Assembly (NCBI RefSeq): GCF_030848565.1
Contig: NZ_JAVDDV010000003.1
Coordinates: 62,001 to 126,000 of the forward strand
From: Natronolimnohabitans sp. A-GB9
GTDB lineage: Archaea > Halobacteriota > Halobacteria > Halobacteriales > Natrialbaceae
Direction: 5' to 3'
DNA: 64,000 bases
The notes beneath the pieces were generated by a model. That model ran no database searches. It worked only from the letters and a program-made list of their open reading frames with translations, and was not told where the DNA came from. Positions 17,555 through 26,243 of the stretch are shown piece by piece; within the stretch, counting starts at the first letter, position 1; each line of letters starts with the position of its first letter. Both the position numbers and the translations under genes were made by a program.

Positions 17555-18751
17555 ATGACGCGATCTGTCTGGGTCAAAGCCGACGACACCGTCGGCGACT
17601 GGGACGACCGTCGAGCGCGGATCACTGCCGCACTCGAGGCTGGCGCTGACTGGGTACTGGTCGATGAAGACGACGTCGAACGCGTACGCGAACTCGGCGA
17701 CATCAACGTCGCTGCCTTCCGAACCGACGGCGACGTGACGCTGGTCGACGACGTCGACGCCGAAGACGAGTCCGAGCCGGACTCGGCGGCGAAACCTGAT
17801 GCCGTCGTCGTCGGCAAGGACGGTGAGGGCGACGCGACGATCGACATCCCCGAGGACTTCTCCGGGTCGGCGGACCTCTCGACGCTTCGCCGCCGCGACG
17901 GCGACCTAGAGCGTGGCGCCTACGTCCGGATCCTCGGCAAGGAGTACGAACACTTCGCCGAGACCGCCGCCGAGGAAGCCGATCACACCATCGTCGTCGG
18001 CGAGGACTGGACGATCATCCCCCTCGAGAACCTGATCGCCCGCATCGGCGAGGAGACGGACCTCGTCGCGGGCGTCACCAGCGCCGAAGAGGCGAAGACA
18101 GCCTTCGAAACCTTAGAGATCGGTGCTGACTCCGTCCTGCTCGACTCGGACGATCCCGACGAGATCCGCCAGACCGTCGAGGTCCGCGACGAGGCCGAAC
18201 GCGAGAGTCTCGACCTCGAGTACGCCGAAGTGCTCGACGTCGAACGCGTCGGCAGCGCCGATCGAGTCTGTGTCGATACGGGCAACTTACTCGACCACGA
18301 CGAGGGAATGCTCGTCGGGTCGATGGCCCGCGGACTCGTGTTCGTCCACGCCGAGACGGCCGAATCCCCCTACGTCGCCTCGCGACCGTTCCGGGTCAAC
18401 GCCGGTGCCGTCCACGCGTACGTTCGCACGCCCGACGGCGGCACGAAGTACCTCTCGGAACTGCAAAGTGGTGACGAGGTCCAGGTCGTCGACACCGATG
18501 GCAACACCCGTGAGGCCATCGTCGGCCGGGTCAAAATCGAGAAACGGCCGATGTTCCGGATCGCCTTAGAGACCGACGAGGGCGACCACGTCGAGACGCT
18601 GCTCCAGAACGCCGAGACGATCAAGGTTCCCACCCGTGAGGGTCGAACGGCCGTGACCGACCTCGAGGCCGGCGACGAACTCCTCCTCTACTACGAGGAC
18701 ACGGCACGCCACTTCGGCGAGGCCGTCGAAGAGAGCATCATCGAAAAGTAA
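17555..18751 (+). CDS. 3-dehydroquinate synthase II
   Basis: 398 residues. It converts the ADH synthase product to 3-dehydroquinate with NAD-dependent oxidative deamination and cyclisation, the second step of the archaeal aromatic pathway. Family landmarks are the opening TRSVWVKADD, GKEYEHFAETAAEEADHTIV, WTIIPLENLIA, GMLVGSMARGLVFVHAE and FRVNAGAVHAYV. An acidic linker near residues 65-85 is a halophile insertion. It is single here, about 5 kb from the ADH synthase gene. A GC palindrome (17444-17457) lies about 100 bases upstream. Confidence 0.93.
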   Translation: MTRSVWVKADDTVGDWDDRRARITAALEAGADWVLVDEDDVERVRELGDINVAAFRTDGDVTLVDDVDAEDESEPDSAAKPDAVVVGKDGEGDATIDIPEDFSGSADLSTLRRRDGDLERGAYVRILGKEYEHFAETAAEEADHTIVVGEDWTIIPLENLIARIGEETDLVAGVTSAEEAKTAFETLEIGADSVLLDSDDPDEIRQTVEVRDEAERESLDLEYAEVLDVERVGSADRVCVDTGNLLDHDEGMLVGSMARGLVFVHAETAESPYVASRPFRVNAGAVHAYVRTPDGGTKYLSELQSGDEVQVVDTDGNTREAIVGRVKIEKRPMFRIALETDEGDHVETLLQNAETIKVPTREGRTAVTDLEAGDELLLYYEDTARHFGEAVEESIIEK

Positions 18752-18812
18752 CGACCGTTCTACCTGTATATTTCCTGTCACCCATACGAATCAATTCGGA
18801 GCGTATCCTGCG

Positions 18813-18832
18813 TCGGATTCGTCCGAATCCGA
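18813..18832. promoter_or_regulatory. 20-base palindrome between DHQ synthase II and the RnfC-like gene
   Basis: TCGGATTCG and CGAATCCGA are perfect arms around two bases. It lies 61 bases after one stop codon and 134 before the next start on the same strand, so it could be an operator or an early terminator. Confidence 0.35.
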
Positions 18833-18966
18833 CCGATCGTATGGCAGATTCGCCGACTATAACCCATATTTTATACTATATTCGGTTTGTCTTTCCACTC
18901 GTCTATTATTTTGGGTTCGTAGCGAACAAGGTCTATGGTTCTTGTTATCGTCCCACTAGCTGTGCT

Positions 18967-20097
18967 ATGAGTGTTACTCGAGAAACCATCCGATCGGTCG
19001 AACTGCCCGAATTTGCAGTGACGCTTCGAAACGCCGGGCTAGCAGGAGCTGGCGGCGCCGGATTCCCGACATACGCCAAGTGGGAACGCCTCGCAGAAGT
19101 CGACTCGCTGCTTGTCAATCACCAGGAGAGTGAGCCGAACTACTATATGGACAAGTGGCTCGGGCGCGAACGCACTGACGAACTCGCCGGCCTCTTCGAC
19201 GGCCTCCTCGACGCCGCGTTCGATCGAATCGTCATCGCCGCCAAACACACCAATCGCGACGAGTGGCTTCGCGAACTCGAGGCCGCAACGGGTGCGACGA
19301 TCTACGAGCCCGACGAGCTCCCGGTCGACGAGGACGAGACGGGCGTTTCGATCGCCTACACCGACGACAGATACGAGTACGGGATGGAATCGGTCCTCAT
19401 GCGACTCGTGACTGACACCGTGCTGGGCGGTGACGAGTTACCGATGGACCACGGCTGGCTCGTCCAGAACACCGAAACGCTCTACAACGTCCGACGGGCG
19501 CTCGTCGAAGACGAACCGATGACGACGAAGTTCGTCCACGTCGACGGACGGGTCCCGACCCATCGCTTTCTGGAAGTGCCGATCGGAACGCCCGCAACCC
19601 GACTACTCGAGGCCGCGGGCCGAACCGATGGGTTAGACGACAACGAGGTCATCCTCGACGGCGGACCGGGCTGGTGTTTCGAGATCGAGGACCCACCCGA
19701 GACGTTCGGTGTCCGCAAGCGGACGAACTGCCTGCTCGTCATGGAGGAGTCGGTCGTCGAAGAGAACCGGATCGGGAGTGGTGGTCGCGTCAACGTCCTC
19801 GCACCCGCGGCGTGGAAACGATCGGTCCACGAAACGGAACCAACCGCAGGCCTTCGTCCTGATCGCGTCGAGGTACCCTTGATCACGAATCCCGATTTCG
19901 AGGGAATCGTGACTCCGAGCAACCCGGTCGTGGGAACGGGTGAGCAGGTCGAGGCCGGCGAGATGATCGCCCGGCCGGCCGACGGGATCAGCATCGCTCA
20001 CCACGCTCCGATCGACGGAACGGTCACCCGCATCGGCAACTGGGCGATTACGATCGAGCAAACGGCCGAAACCGCGACCGAAGCCGGGTCGAGTTGA
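18967..20097 (+). CDS. RnfC/PduS-like SLBB protein without an iron-sulfur cluster domain
   Basis: 376 residues. The N-terminal glycine-rich loop GAGGAGFPT (27-35) and following YAKWERL are typical of the FMN/NADH-binding part of NuoF, RnfC and PduS proteins. The C-terminal ~90 residues resemble a barrel-sandwich/SLBB unit (GTGEQVEAGEMIARPADG and HHAPIDGTVTRIGNW). The 4Fe-4S ferredoxin domain with CxxCxxC motifs seen in RnfC and PduS is absent. It stands alone, with no other Rnf or Nuo genes nearby, so its electron partner is unknown. ATG 18967 opens the conserved part. Confidence 0.8.
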   Translation: MSVTRETIRSVELPEFAVTLRNAGLAGAGGAGFPTYAKWERLAEVDSLLVNHQESEPNYYMDKWLGRERTDELAGLFDGLLDAAFDRIVIAAKHTNRDEWLRELEAATGATIYEPDELPVDEDETGVSIAYTDDRYEYGMESVLMRLVTDTVLGGDELPMDHGWLVQNTETLYNVRRALVEDEPMTTKFVHVDGRVPTHRFLEVPIGTPATRLLEAAGRTDGLDDNEVILDGGPGWCFEIEDPPETFGVRKRTNCLLVMEESVVEENRIGSGGRVNVLAPAAWKRSVHETEPTAGLRPDRVEVPLITNPDFEGIVTPSNPVVGTGEQVEAGEMIARPADGISIAHHAPIDGTVTRIGNWAITIEQTAETATEAGSS

Positions 20098-20130
20098 ACG
20101 TCGCTGGCCGATGCGAGGAAGTGTCGGTCG

Positions 20131-20298
20131 CTATCGGCGACACGGTCGGAGAACCGTCGATCTGATCCACGCCGACGGGTTTCGCCGGTCACAGATGACT
20201 GTCCCCTCGTCGGCCTCGTACCGTACGTACTGGTCGAACTCGTGTTCGGTCGCGACGCTCTGATCGGTTTCGGTCTCGGGGTCGGTATGGCTTCGCAT
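20131..20298 (-). CDS. Small DUF7331-like protein, 55 residues
   Basis: ATG at 20298, TAG at 20131. The core QYVRYEADEGTVICDR followed by RNPSAWIRS looks like a short haloarchaeal family of small acidic proteins; I believe it is the one catalogued as DUF7331, from memory. Composition and codon use are fully haloarchaeal. No function known. It lies between convergent and co-directional neighbours without an obvious operon. Confidence 0.6.
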   Translation of the reverse strand: MRSHTDPETETDQSVATEHEFDQYVRYEADEGTVICDRRNPSAWIRSTVLRPCRR

Positions 20299-20464
20299 TC
20301 GAGATCACGTTCGCCGGCCACGATCGGTGACCGACGTGATAGCCGTCGTATCCGGCGTTCGAAGAAAAGGGCTCCGTAGAATGAACTACAGTGTGATAAT
20401 ATCCCGAATGAGTGATAGTACCGTGGTCGGCGAGGGTAGGTGACCGAGTTCCCGCAAGCGTCAG

Positions 20465-20884
20465 TTACGTTTTCGTCGGTTCCTCCTCGTTGGCTTTCGG
20501 TTCGAGGCGCGTCGTACACCAGTGACAGAACTCGAGGTCCTCGTCGAGCGCCTTCCCACATTCGGGACAGCTCGGGCCATCCCCATCACCGTTGCCGGAT
20601 TCCGGTGGGAACCCGAGTGCGCGAAACGTCGCATCGAGCGCGGCGATCATCGTCACGAACAGGATCGTCAGCTGAGTCATCGTATCGATGTCGGCGGCGA
20701 CGTCCATCATTTCGGACATCGAGCCCGCGGCGGCCAGTTGGTCGGTGGGGAAAAAGAGCCAGACCGTCGTGAAGTACAAACCCGCAAACAGGAGGGCACG
20801 AACCCAATCCCGAAGCACGGCGTGTCCAGCACCGGGGAGGAGCACCGAGAGGCCGGCGGCGGCGATCGCACGAAGCCATGTCAT
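20465..20884 (-). CDS. Membrane protein with C-terminal zinc ribbon
   Basis: 139 residues from ATG 20884. Three hydrophobic segments (about 5-22, 28-46 and 70-88) are followed by an acidic linker and a zinc ribbon, CPECGKAL and FCHWC, near residues 106-124. Such proteins are common and mostly uncharacterised; the ribbon is probably cytoplasmic. The frame could start 22 codons earlier at 20950, but a TTAAGG box about 28 bases before 20884 supports the shorter form. Confidence 0.72.
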   Translation of the reverse strand: MTWLRAIAAAGLSVLLPGAGHAVLRDWVRALLFAGLYFTTVWLFFPTDQLAAAGSMSEMMDVAADIDTMTQLTILFVTMIAALDATFRALGFPPESGNGDGDGPSCPECGKALDEDLEFCHWCTTRLEPKANEEEPTKT

Positions 20885-20984
20885 TGTACGTGGTGCTAGG
20901 GGACCCCGGCCCTTAACATTCCGATTTTTGATTCGTTTACCAGGATTCATACGGTCGACGTATTCATCGACCCAACGAATTGCC

Positions 20985-21045
20985 GGGACTATATACTCAT
21001 AAGGAATTATATAGTATTTTATCTATAGTTATAGAAATTTATAGT
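20985..21045. other. AT-rich tract with repeated TATAGT
   Basis: About 60 bases of almost pure A/T, with TATAGT or TATAGA recurring several times, between the zinc-ribbon gene start and the end of the CAP gene. It stands out sharply from its surroundings. It may be a promoter region or the scar of an insertion; I see no gene in it. Confidence 0.4.
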
Positions 21046-21194
21046 ATTGCAGATACCTCGAGACGACGGGACTGAACCCAAACCGTAGATAATCGAGAAA
21101 ACCGATGTTTTGCGCCGAAGAAAATGGTTCGACGGCCGATCGTGTCCCGACCGAAACCGGGTCACTCCATCGTACCGTCGTCTCGCCGCTACCG

Positions 21195-22211
21195 TTAGCA
21201 GAAGTTCTGAGTGGCGTACACCTCGTCGTCCTCAGTCACGTGGATTCCGATCCCCTCGTTGTTCCAGTGTTCGGCGAGGAGATTCTCGCGGTGGCCGTCG
21301 GAGTTCATCCACTGGTCGACGATCCCGTCGGCCAGTTCGCGTTCGTCGGTGTATTCGACGACCGCACCTGTGTCGGTTTGGACCGGCTGGTTGACGTACG
21401 TCATGGCGAGGTTCTCACCACCGGTGTAGTAGCTGCCGTCACCGGTGTACGCCCGGCACTCGTAGCCGTGTGCCGCGTAGCGATCCTCGAAGGTGTTTCC
21501 GTCAGGATCGACGTGGGCGAAGTACCCGCGCTCGGCCATGTCCTCGCTGTGTGCACGTGCGATCTCCTGGAGATCGTCGTCGAACTCGAGGGCCTCGAGG
21601 CCACGGTCGGTACGTTCCTCGTTGACTGCCTGGTGGACGTACCGTTCGACGAGCACTCGGTCGAGTGTGTCGTCGTCGCTTTCGGCTGCATGGCTGTCGT
21701 CCTCGACGGCATCGTCTTCGCTCGACGCGTCTTCGTCGTCGGCCGGTGCACTCGAGTCGTTGTGTGTGGCGTCGTCTCCGGTTGGCTCGTCGGCCGGTGT
21801 ATCGTCGGCAGAGTCGTCTGCGGTATCGCCGTCGGATCTGTCCGTGTCGCTATCGTCCGCGAACTCGTCACTGTCGTCCTCGTTTGCATCATCGTCGTCC
21901 GATGGCACGTCGGCCCCCGAATCGCGATCGTCGACGCCGGTTGCGTCGTCACTATCGTTCCACCCGCTGAACGGACTCGAGAACACGTCGTCAATCGCAC
22001 TCTGGATGATGGCTGTCGTGTCGACGGTCAACGTGATATCAGCCGTGTCCGAACCGTCCGCCTCCACTGTCAACCAGTTCGAGGTGGCGAACGAATCATC
22101 CTCCGCATCCGGGCCGGCTGTCGCGGTCGCCGTGGCACCGACACCGACGACGCTCACGGCGAGGAGCGCGATCACTGCTACTGTTACCGTTACTCGTGAA
22201 AGTCGTTTCAT
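21195..22211 (-). CDS. Secreted CAP/SCP-domain protein
   Basis: 338 residues. An N-terminal signal peptide (MKRLSRVTVTVAVIALLAV, cleavage near the ATA repeats at 30-35) is followed by a very acidic, Asp/Ser-rich low-complexity region to about residue 180 and a C-terminal CAP domain. CAP landmarks are NEERTDRGLEALEFD, HSEDMAERGYFAHVD, GGENLAM and SDGHRENLL. CAP proteins are exported and widespread; their activity in archaea is unknown. GTG at 22223 is an alternative start; ATG 22211 gives a better signal peptide. Confidence 0.87.
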   Translation of the reverse strand: MKRLSRVTVTVAVIALLAVSVVGVGATATATAGPDAEDDSFATSNWLTVEADGSDTADITLTVDTTAIIQSAIDDVFSSPFSGWNDSDDATGVDDRDSGADVPSDDDDANEDDSDEFADDSDTDRSDGDTADDSADDTPADEPTGDDATHNDSSAPADDEDASSEDDAVEDDSHAAESDDDTLDRVLVERYVHQAVNEERTDRGLEALEFDDDLQEIARAHSEDMAERGYFAHVDPDGNTFEDRYAAHGYECRAYTGDGSYYTGGENLAMTYVNQPVQTDTGAVVEYTDERELADGIVDQWMNSDGHRENLLAEHWNNEGIGIHVTEDDEVYATQNFC

Positions 22212-22385
22212 CGATACAGTCACGACTATATAAACGTCGTAGGAGAACAGCCGTCTTCATATGTACATCAGTTTTAAGCCAGAACTGTATTGTCACCTTG
22301 ATTTAAGGCACGTGTAGGAATATCCGAAAGTGGTTTCGTTCCGAACGGCGTCGGTCGTCGTCGAACTCGATACGTTCCGCTACGA

Positions 22386-23072
22386 TCAGTTAAGCGCCGT
22401 GACCAGCTCAGAGAGCGTCTCGAGATCGTACTGTCCTGGCGCAGTCGCATCCGCAGCATCTACAGGTGCGTAGCCGATTTTCGACCCGTACACCGGTGCC
22501 ACCGCACGCGTGTGACTTCCCGCTTCGCCCATCGCCATCGTCGCGACCGTATCTCCGTGATACGTCAGTTGCTCCGTCGCGGAGAGCAGTGCGATCGTAT
22601 CCGACTTCGACTCCGCCGTAACGGCCAACTTGGCGACGTCACCGTACTTGCCCGCCTCGGTCAGCGTCGAGACCATCTCGCCTCGCGGTGGCGTCCCCTC
22701 GAAGTCGTGAGCCGAGACGATGATCGAGACGTCTCGCTCCCGGGCCGTCTCGAGCACTGCGTCAGTCCCGATCTCGTCGTCTCCAATCGCCTCGAGTTCC
22801 ACGTCGATCGCTCCGACGGCGTCGAACCCGGTCGCCTCGGCTAGCACTTCCAGCCGCTTCTCGTCGTCACCGTCCCACTCGCCGCCTTCCCAGGCGGCAC
22901 GGTTCGTCGCCAGGATCGGCAACTCTCCGTCGTAGTTCTCGAGCGCTTCCAGTGGCTCGTCGGTCAGGTCCATCCGAAACTCGATGGCGTCGGCATGCTC
23001 GCGGGCGGCGGGCTCTTCGCTGAGGTCGGCGGTCGATGCGGCGAGGACGAACTCGTCGAACTCGAGGCTCAT
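22386..23072 (-). CDS. aroD: 3-dehydroquinate dehydratase, type I
   Basis: 228 residues, the expected size for a type I class I aldolase-like dehydratase. It forms 3-dehydroshikimate via a Schiff base. The Schiff-base Lys lies in VAKLAVTAES and the general-base His in VSAHDFEGTPP; the N-terminal AIEFRMDL carries the substrate-binding Glu and Arg. Third aromatic-pathway gene of the window, consistent with the ADH synthase and DHQ synthase II genes. It follows the TFB gene on the same strand, 54 bases away. Confidence 0.93.
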   Translation of the reverse strand: MSLEFDEFVLAASTADLSEEPAAREHADAIEFRMDLTDEPLEALENYDGELPILATNRAAWEGGEWDGDDEKRLEVLAEATGFDAVGAIDVELEAIGDDEIGTDAVLETARERDVSIIVSAHDFEGTPPRGEMVSTLTEAGKYGDVAKLAVTAESKSDTIALLSATEQLTYHGDTVATMAMGEAGSHTRAVAPVYGSKIGYAPVDAADATAPGQYDLETLSELVTALN

Positions 23073-23126
23073 CGCTCCGATGTAGCGCCGAGAGAAAGAA
23101 AAACGGTGTCGGTTCGTCCCGCAGAA

Positions 23127-24119
23127 TCAGGCCATTCCCAGCGTCTCCTCGGCCTCGAGGAGTTCGTGGTAGCGGTTCCGAATGGTCACTTCGGAGATGT
23201 CGGCGACGTCGCTGACGGCGGCCTGGGTGGTCTTCTCGTTGGTCAACAGTGCAGCGGCGTATACGGCGGCCGCAGCGAGGCCGACCGGCGACTTGCCGCT
23301 GTGGACGCCCTTCTCCTTCGCGTTTTGGAGGAGCGCGCGGGCGCGGTGTTCGGCCTCGTCCGAGAGCTCGAGTCCGGAGGCAAAGCGGGGAACGTAGCTC
23401 TCGGGATCTGCGGGCTGGACCTCGAGGCCGAGTTCGCGAACCACATAGCGGTAGGTACGGGCGATCTCGTTTTTCTCGACGCGGGAGACGTCGGCGATCT
23501 CGTCGAGCGAACGGGGGACACCGGCCTGGCGAGCGGCAGCGTAGACACAGGCCGTCGAGACGCCTTCGATCGAACGGCCGGGGAGCAGATCCTCCTCGAG
23601 TGCGCGACGGTAGATGACGGAAGCGGTTTCGCGGACGTTCGTTGGCAGGCCAAGCGCCGAGGCCATCCGGTCGATCTCGCCAAGCGCCTGTTTCAGGTTC
23701 CGCTCTTTGGAGTCCCGCGTCCGGAAGCGCTCGTTCCACTTGCGCAGCCGTTGCATCTTCTCGCGCTGGCGCGACCCCAGGGAGTTGCCGTAGGCGTCTT
23801 TGTTCCGCCAGTCGATGTTCGTCGAGAGGCCCTTGTCGTGCATCGTGTTCGTCGTGGGCGCACCCACGCGGGACTTCTCGTTTTTCTCCGTGGCGTCGAA
23901 CGCTCGCCACTCGGGGCCACGATCGACCGAGTCCTCTTCGACGACCAGGCCACAGTCCTCACAGACGGTCTCGCCGTGTTCGTCGTCGACGACGAGGTTA
24001 CCTGCACACTCCGGACAGGCGAGGTCGTTTTGTTCGGACTCAGTCTCGGTTTCGCTCGTTCGCTCGGTCGTTTCGCGTTCGGTACGTCGTACTCTGGTGT
24101 TCGATGGTGTGTTGCTCAT
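23127..24119 (-). CDS. tfb: Transcription initiation factor TFB
   Basis: 330 residues. Binds TBP-promoter complexes and recruits RNA polymerase. A zinc ribbon occupies residues 35-56 (Cys35, Cys38, Cys53, Cys56), followed by the B-finger/linker (RGPEWRAFDATEKNEKSRVG) and two cyclin folds, about 130-225 and 230-325, with a helix-turn-helix in the second (ISEVTIRNRYHEL). Haloarchaea carry many TFB paralogues; which one this is cannot be read from the window. The acidic Ser/Thr/Glu-rich tail before the ribbon is typical. Confidence 0.95.
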   Translation of the reverse strand: MSNTPSNTRVRRTERETTERTSETETESEQNDLACPECAGNLVVDDEHGETVCEDCGLVVEEDSVDRGPEWRAFDATEKNEKSRVGAPTTNTMHDKGLSTNIDWRNKDAYGNSLGSRQREKMQRLRKWNERFRTRDSKERNLKQALGEIDRMASALGLPTNVRETASVIYRRALEEDLLPGRSIEGVSTACVYAAARQAGVPRSLDEIADVSRVEKNEIARTYRYVVRELGLEVQPADPESYVPRFASGLELSDEAEHRARALLQNAKEKGVHSGKSPVGLAAAAVYAAALLTNEKTTQAAVSDVADISEVTIRNRYHELLEAEETLGMA

Positions 24120-24338
24120 ACGATGGCAAATGCTGACCGGCCGAACTGACTGCAAAAGCCCGGACGGGTTCGTTACCTACCTGGTTCAGACACTCGATGG
24201 TTAAGGGTTTCGAAATCGAAAGCCGACACCTCTCGAGACCGGGTAATTCGCGGGAACTAGTATTATCGATCAAAACATTAAAGCTGGGAAGCGTTCCCAA
24301 ATCGGAGTCCCCAAAACCGTTCCGTTCGAACTGCCGGT

Positions 24339-24872
24339 ATGGAGTTTGCGGTCGCAGTCGGCAGCACGAACCCGGTCAAAGTCGCGGCGGTCGAACGGAC
24401 GCTCGAGCGATTCGAACCGACGGTCACCCCGGTCGGCGTCGACTCCGGCGTTCCCGAACAGCCGTGGTCGATCGAGGAGACCGTCACAGGCGCCGAGAAC
24501 CGCGCCCGACGAGCGCTCGAGGCAACTGACACCGATTACGGCGTCGGTCTCGAGGGCGGCGTCGCCAGGGTCGACGGTGTGCCTGGGTTGGCGCTGATCA
24601 TGTGGGCCGCCGTCACCGACGGTGATCGTATCGAACGCGGCGGCGGACCGACGCTTCGTCTTCCCGACGACGTCGCCGACCGACTCGAGGACGGCGGGGA
24701 ACTGGGGCCGGTGATGGACGAGCGACTCGGCACCGACGGCATCGCCGAGACCGACGGTGCCGCCGGCGTGCTCACGGCCGGGCTCACCGACCGGACGCGA
24801 GCGCTCGGTGAGGCAGTCGCGTGTGCGTTCGGACCGTTCGTTGCCGACGAGTCGCGCGGAGGCGACTCGTGA
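24339..24872 (+). CDS. Inosine/xanthosine triphosphatase (YjjX/DUF84 family)
   Basis: 177 residues. It removes non-canonical ITP and XTP from the nucleotide pool. The sequence begins with the family loop VAVGSTNPVKVAAVERTL, then SGVPEQPWSIEETVTGAENRARRAL, YGVGLEGGV and a late TDGAAGVLTAGLTDR. Divergent from tfb. Good match over the full length. Confidence 0.9.
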   Translation: MEFAVAVGSTNPVKVAAVERTLERFEPTVTPVGVDSGVPEQPWSIEETVTGAENRARRALEATDTDYGVGLEGGVARVDGVPGLALIMWAAVTDGDRIERGGGPTLRLPDDVADRLEDGGELGPVMDERLGTDGIAETDGAAGVLTAGLTDRTRALGEAVACAFGPFVADESRGGDS

Positions 24873-24930
24873 AGACGAGTTCCGTGATACGGAAGTTCTT
24901 CGAACCGAGACGTTCATCGAATCCCATATA

Positions 24931-25027
24931 TTAACCGGCCGTACCAAGGAAATCTTTCTACCCGATTATGCTCCGATTACTCGAGGGTAAAATCGCATGA
25001 CGGCGGCGGGTTAACCGCACGTACCAA
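24931..25027. promoter_or_regulatory. Twin TTAACCG-CGTACCAA boxes upstream of the DUF7123 gene
   Basis: A 17-base motif, TTAACCG followed by two variable bases and CGTACCAA, occurs at 24931-24947 and again at 25011-25027, exactly 80 bases apart, the second 35 bases before the start codon. Matching 15 of 17 bases in a non-coding stretch suggests a regulator site. The first overlaps a TATATT sequence. Confidence 0.4.
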
Positions 25028-25061
25028 ACCCCCTAAGGGCGTTCCACCGTTTCATACGAGT

Positions 25062-25295
25062 ATGAGCACTGCAATGGCCGCCGACCTCACGAGCAAGCAA
25101 CGTCGGATCCTCCAGTACCTTCGGGAAAACGCGGGGACGAAGACGTACTTTAAATCCCGGCTCATCGGTCAGGAACTCGGGATGACCGCGAAAGAGGTCG
25201 GATCGAACATCACGGCACTGCAGGAAGGCGACTTCGACATCGAGATCGAAAAATGGGGTTACTCCTCGAGCACGACCTGGAAGGTCGACGCATAA
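25062..25295 (+). CDS. Small winged-helix DUF7123-like protein
   Basis: 77 residues. SKQRRILQYLRENAGTKTYF and IGQELGMTAKEVGSNITALQ form a helix-turn-helix, and the Trp-containing end WGYSSSTTWKVDA looks like a wing. It is a conserved haloarchaeal small protein (I recall the family as DUF7123) and probably binds DNA. Internal ATG at 25074 is an equally good start. Monocistronic, with twin repeated boxes upstream. Confidence 0.78.
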   Translation: MSTAMAADLTSKQRRILQYLRENAGTKTYFKSRLIGQELGMTAKEVGSNITALQEGDFDIEIEKWGYSSSTTWKVDA

Positions 25296-25465
25296 CGTTC
25301 CCTTACATCCGCTTTCCGGGACTCGCGTAGGGGATCACCAGACCCCGATACGTCGATTTCGGTCGTCATATTTTCTCTTTCGACACTACTCCCCGAGTAG
25401 CGACGCTGGCCTGGAGCGACGCCGTCGGTTCGCCGTTGGGTCGATGAGAAAAATCACCGCTGTCT

Positions 25466-25488
25466 CCGAGTAAGTCCTTGTTACTCGG
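25466..25488. terminator. Inverted repeat after the wHTH gene
   Basis: CCGAGTAA and TTACTCGG are perfect arms around seven bases, 14 bases beyond the stop codon of the minus-strand gene at 25502. No T-run follows, so termination is only suggested. Confidence 0.3.
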
Positions 25489-25501
25489 ATGTATCGAGAT
25501 A

Positions 25502-26119
25502 CTACCCGTGGTACTCGAGTAGTTTATCGGCGTCACGTGCGAGTTGCTGTGCCGACTCGCCGAAGGAGTCGGCGTGACGCACGATCAGCAACAGGACGGT
25601 TTCGGGCCGTTCGACGGCGTAGCCGTCTTCCCGTGAGAGCAGACCGGCAGTCTCGAGTTCGCCAGCGTACTTGCTAACCGTCGGCGGCGAGACGTCGAGT
25701 GCCGTCGCGAGGTCGCCGGCGGTCGCCTCGGGGTTCTCGAGGAGTTGGATCAACATTCCGCGTGGCGTCTCCCGTCGGAGATAGCCAAGCGCTTGCTTTT
25801 CGAACTCGTCGAATCGACCGGCCGGAACGAACCGTTTGTAGTCGCCGTCCGGATAGTGCTCGATGACGCCGTGTTCCTCGAGGTGACGCAGGTGGTGTTG
25901 GGTCTCGCCGGTTCCGAGCTGGAGGTCGTCTCGGACCTTCGAGAAGTGGGCGCCGGGCGTCAGCGAGAGATAGCCGGCGATCGCGTCGCGGGCGTCGCTC
26001 TCTCCGGTTTCGGCCGCTGCCGATTCCGAAAGACCAGCAAGCGGTGTCGCCGCGCCGAGCGCGGCGAAGCGACGCAGGGTCGCTCGTTTCTCGTCGTCGA
26101 CCCGCTCTGATCCTGTCAT
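25502..26119 (-). CDS. Double winged-helix regulator with a Tat-signal-like N-terminus
   Basis: 205 residues. Two winged-helix units are visible: about 45-105 (LSLTPGAHFSKVRDDL, TGETQHHLRHLEEHGVI) and 110-170 (PRGMLIQLLENPEATAGDLA, SPPTVSKYAGELETAGLL). This ArsR/MarR-like pair is typical of haloarchaeal regulators. The first 40 residues contain RRFAALGAATPLAGLS, like a Tat signal or a single membrane segment, which is odd for a DNA-binding protein. It may be a membrane-tethered regulator. Its targets are unknown. Confidence 0.8.
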   Translation of the reverse strand: MTGSERVDDEKRATLRRFAALGAATPLAGLSESAAAETGESDARDAIAGYLSLTPGAHFSKVRDDLQLGTGETQHHLRHLEEHGVIEHYPDGDYKRFVPAGRFDEFEKQALGYLRRETPRGMLIQLLENPEATAGDLATALDVSPPTVSKYAGELETAGLLSREDGYAVERPETVLLLIVRHADSFGESAQQLARDADKLLEYHG

Positions 26120-26243
26120 GCGATGCGTACTACCCGAAACGCGGCGCGCCCTAAAACCGGTTTCGCTCCGCTTTATTCACCGAAAACTGACTATCCTCCT
26201 CCAGAGAGGATTCTCCGTTCACGGCGGGCGTGAATTCAGTGCG

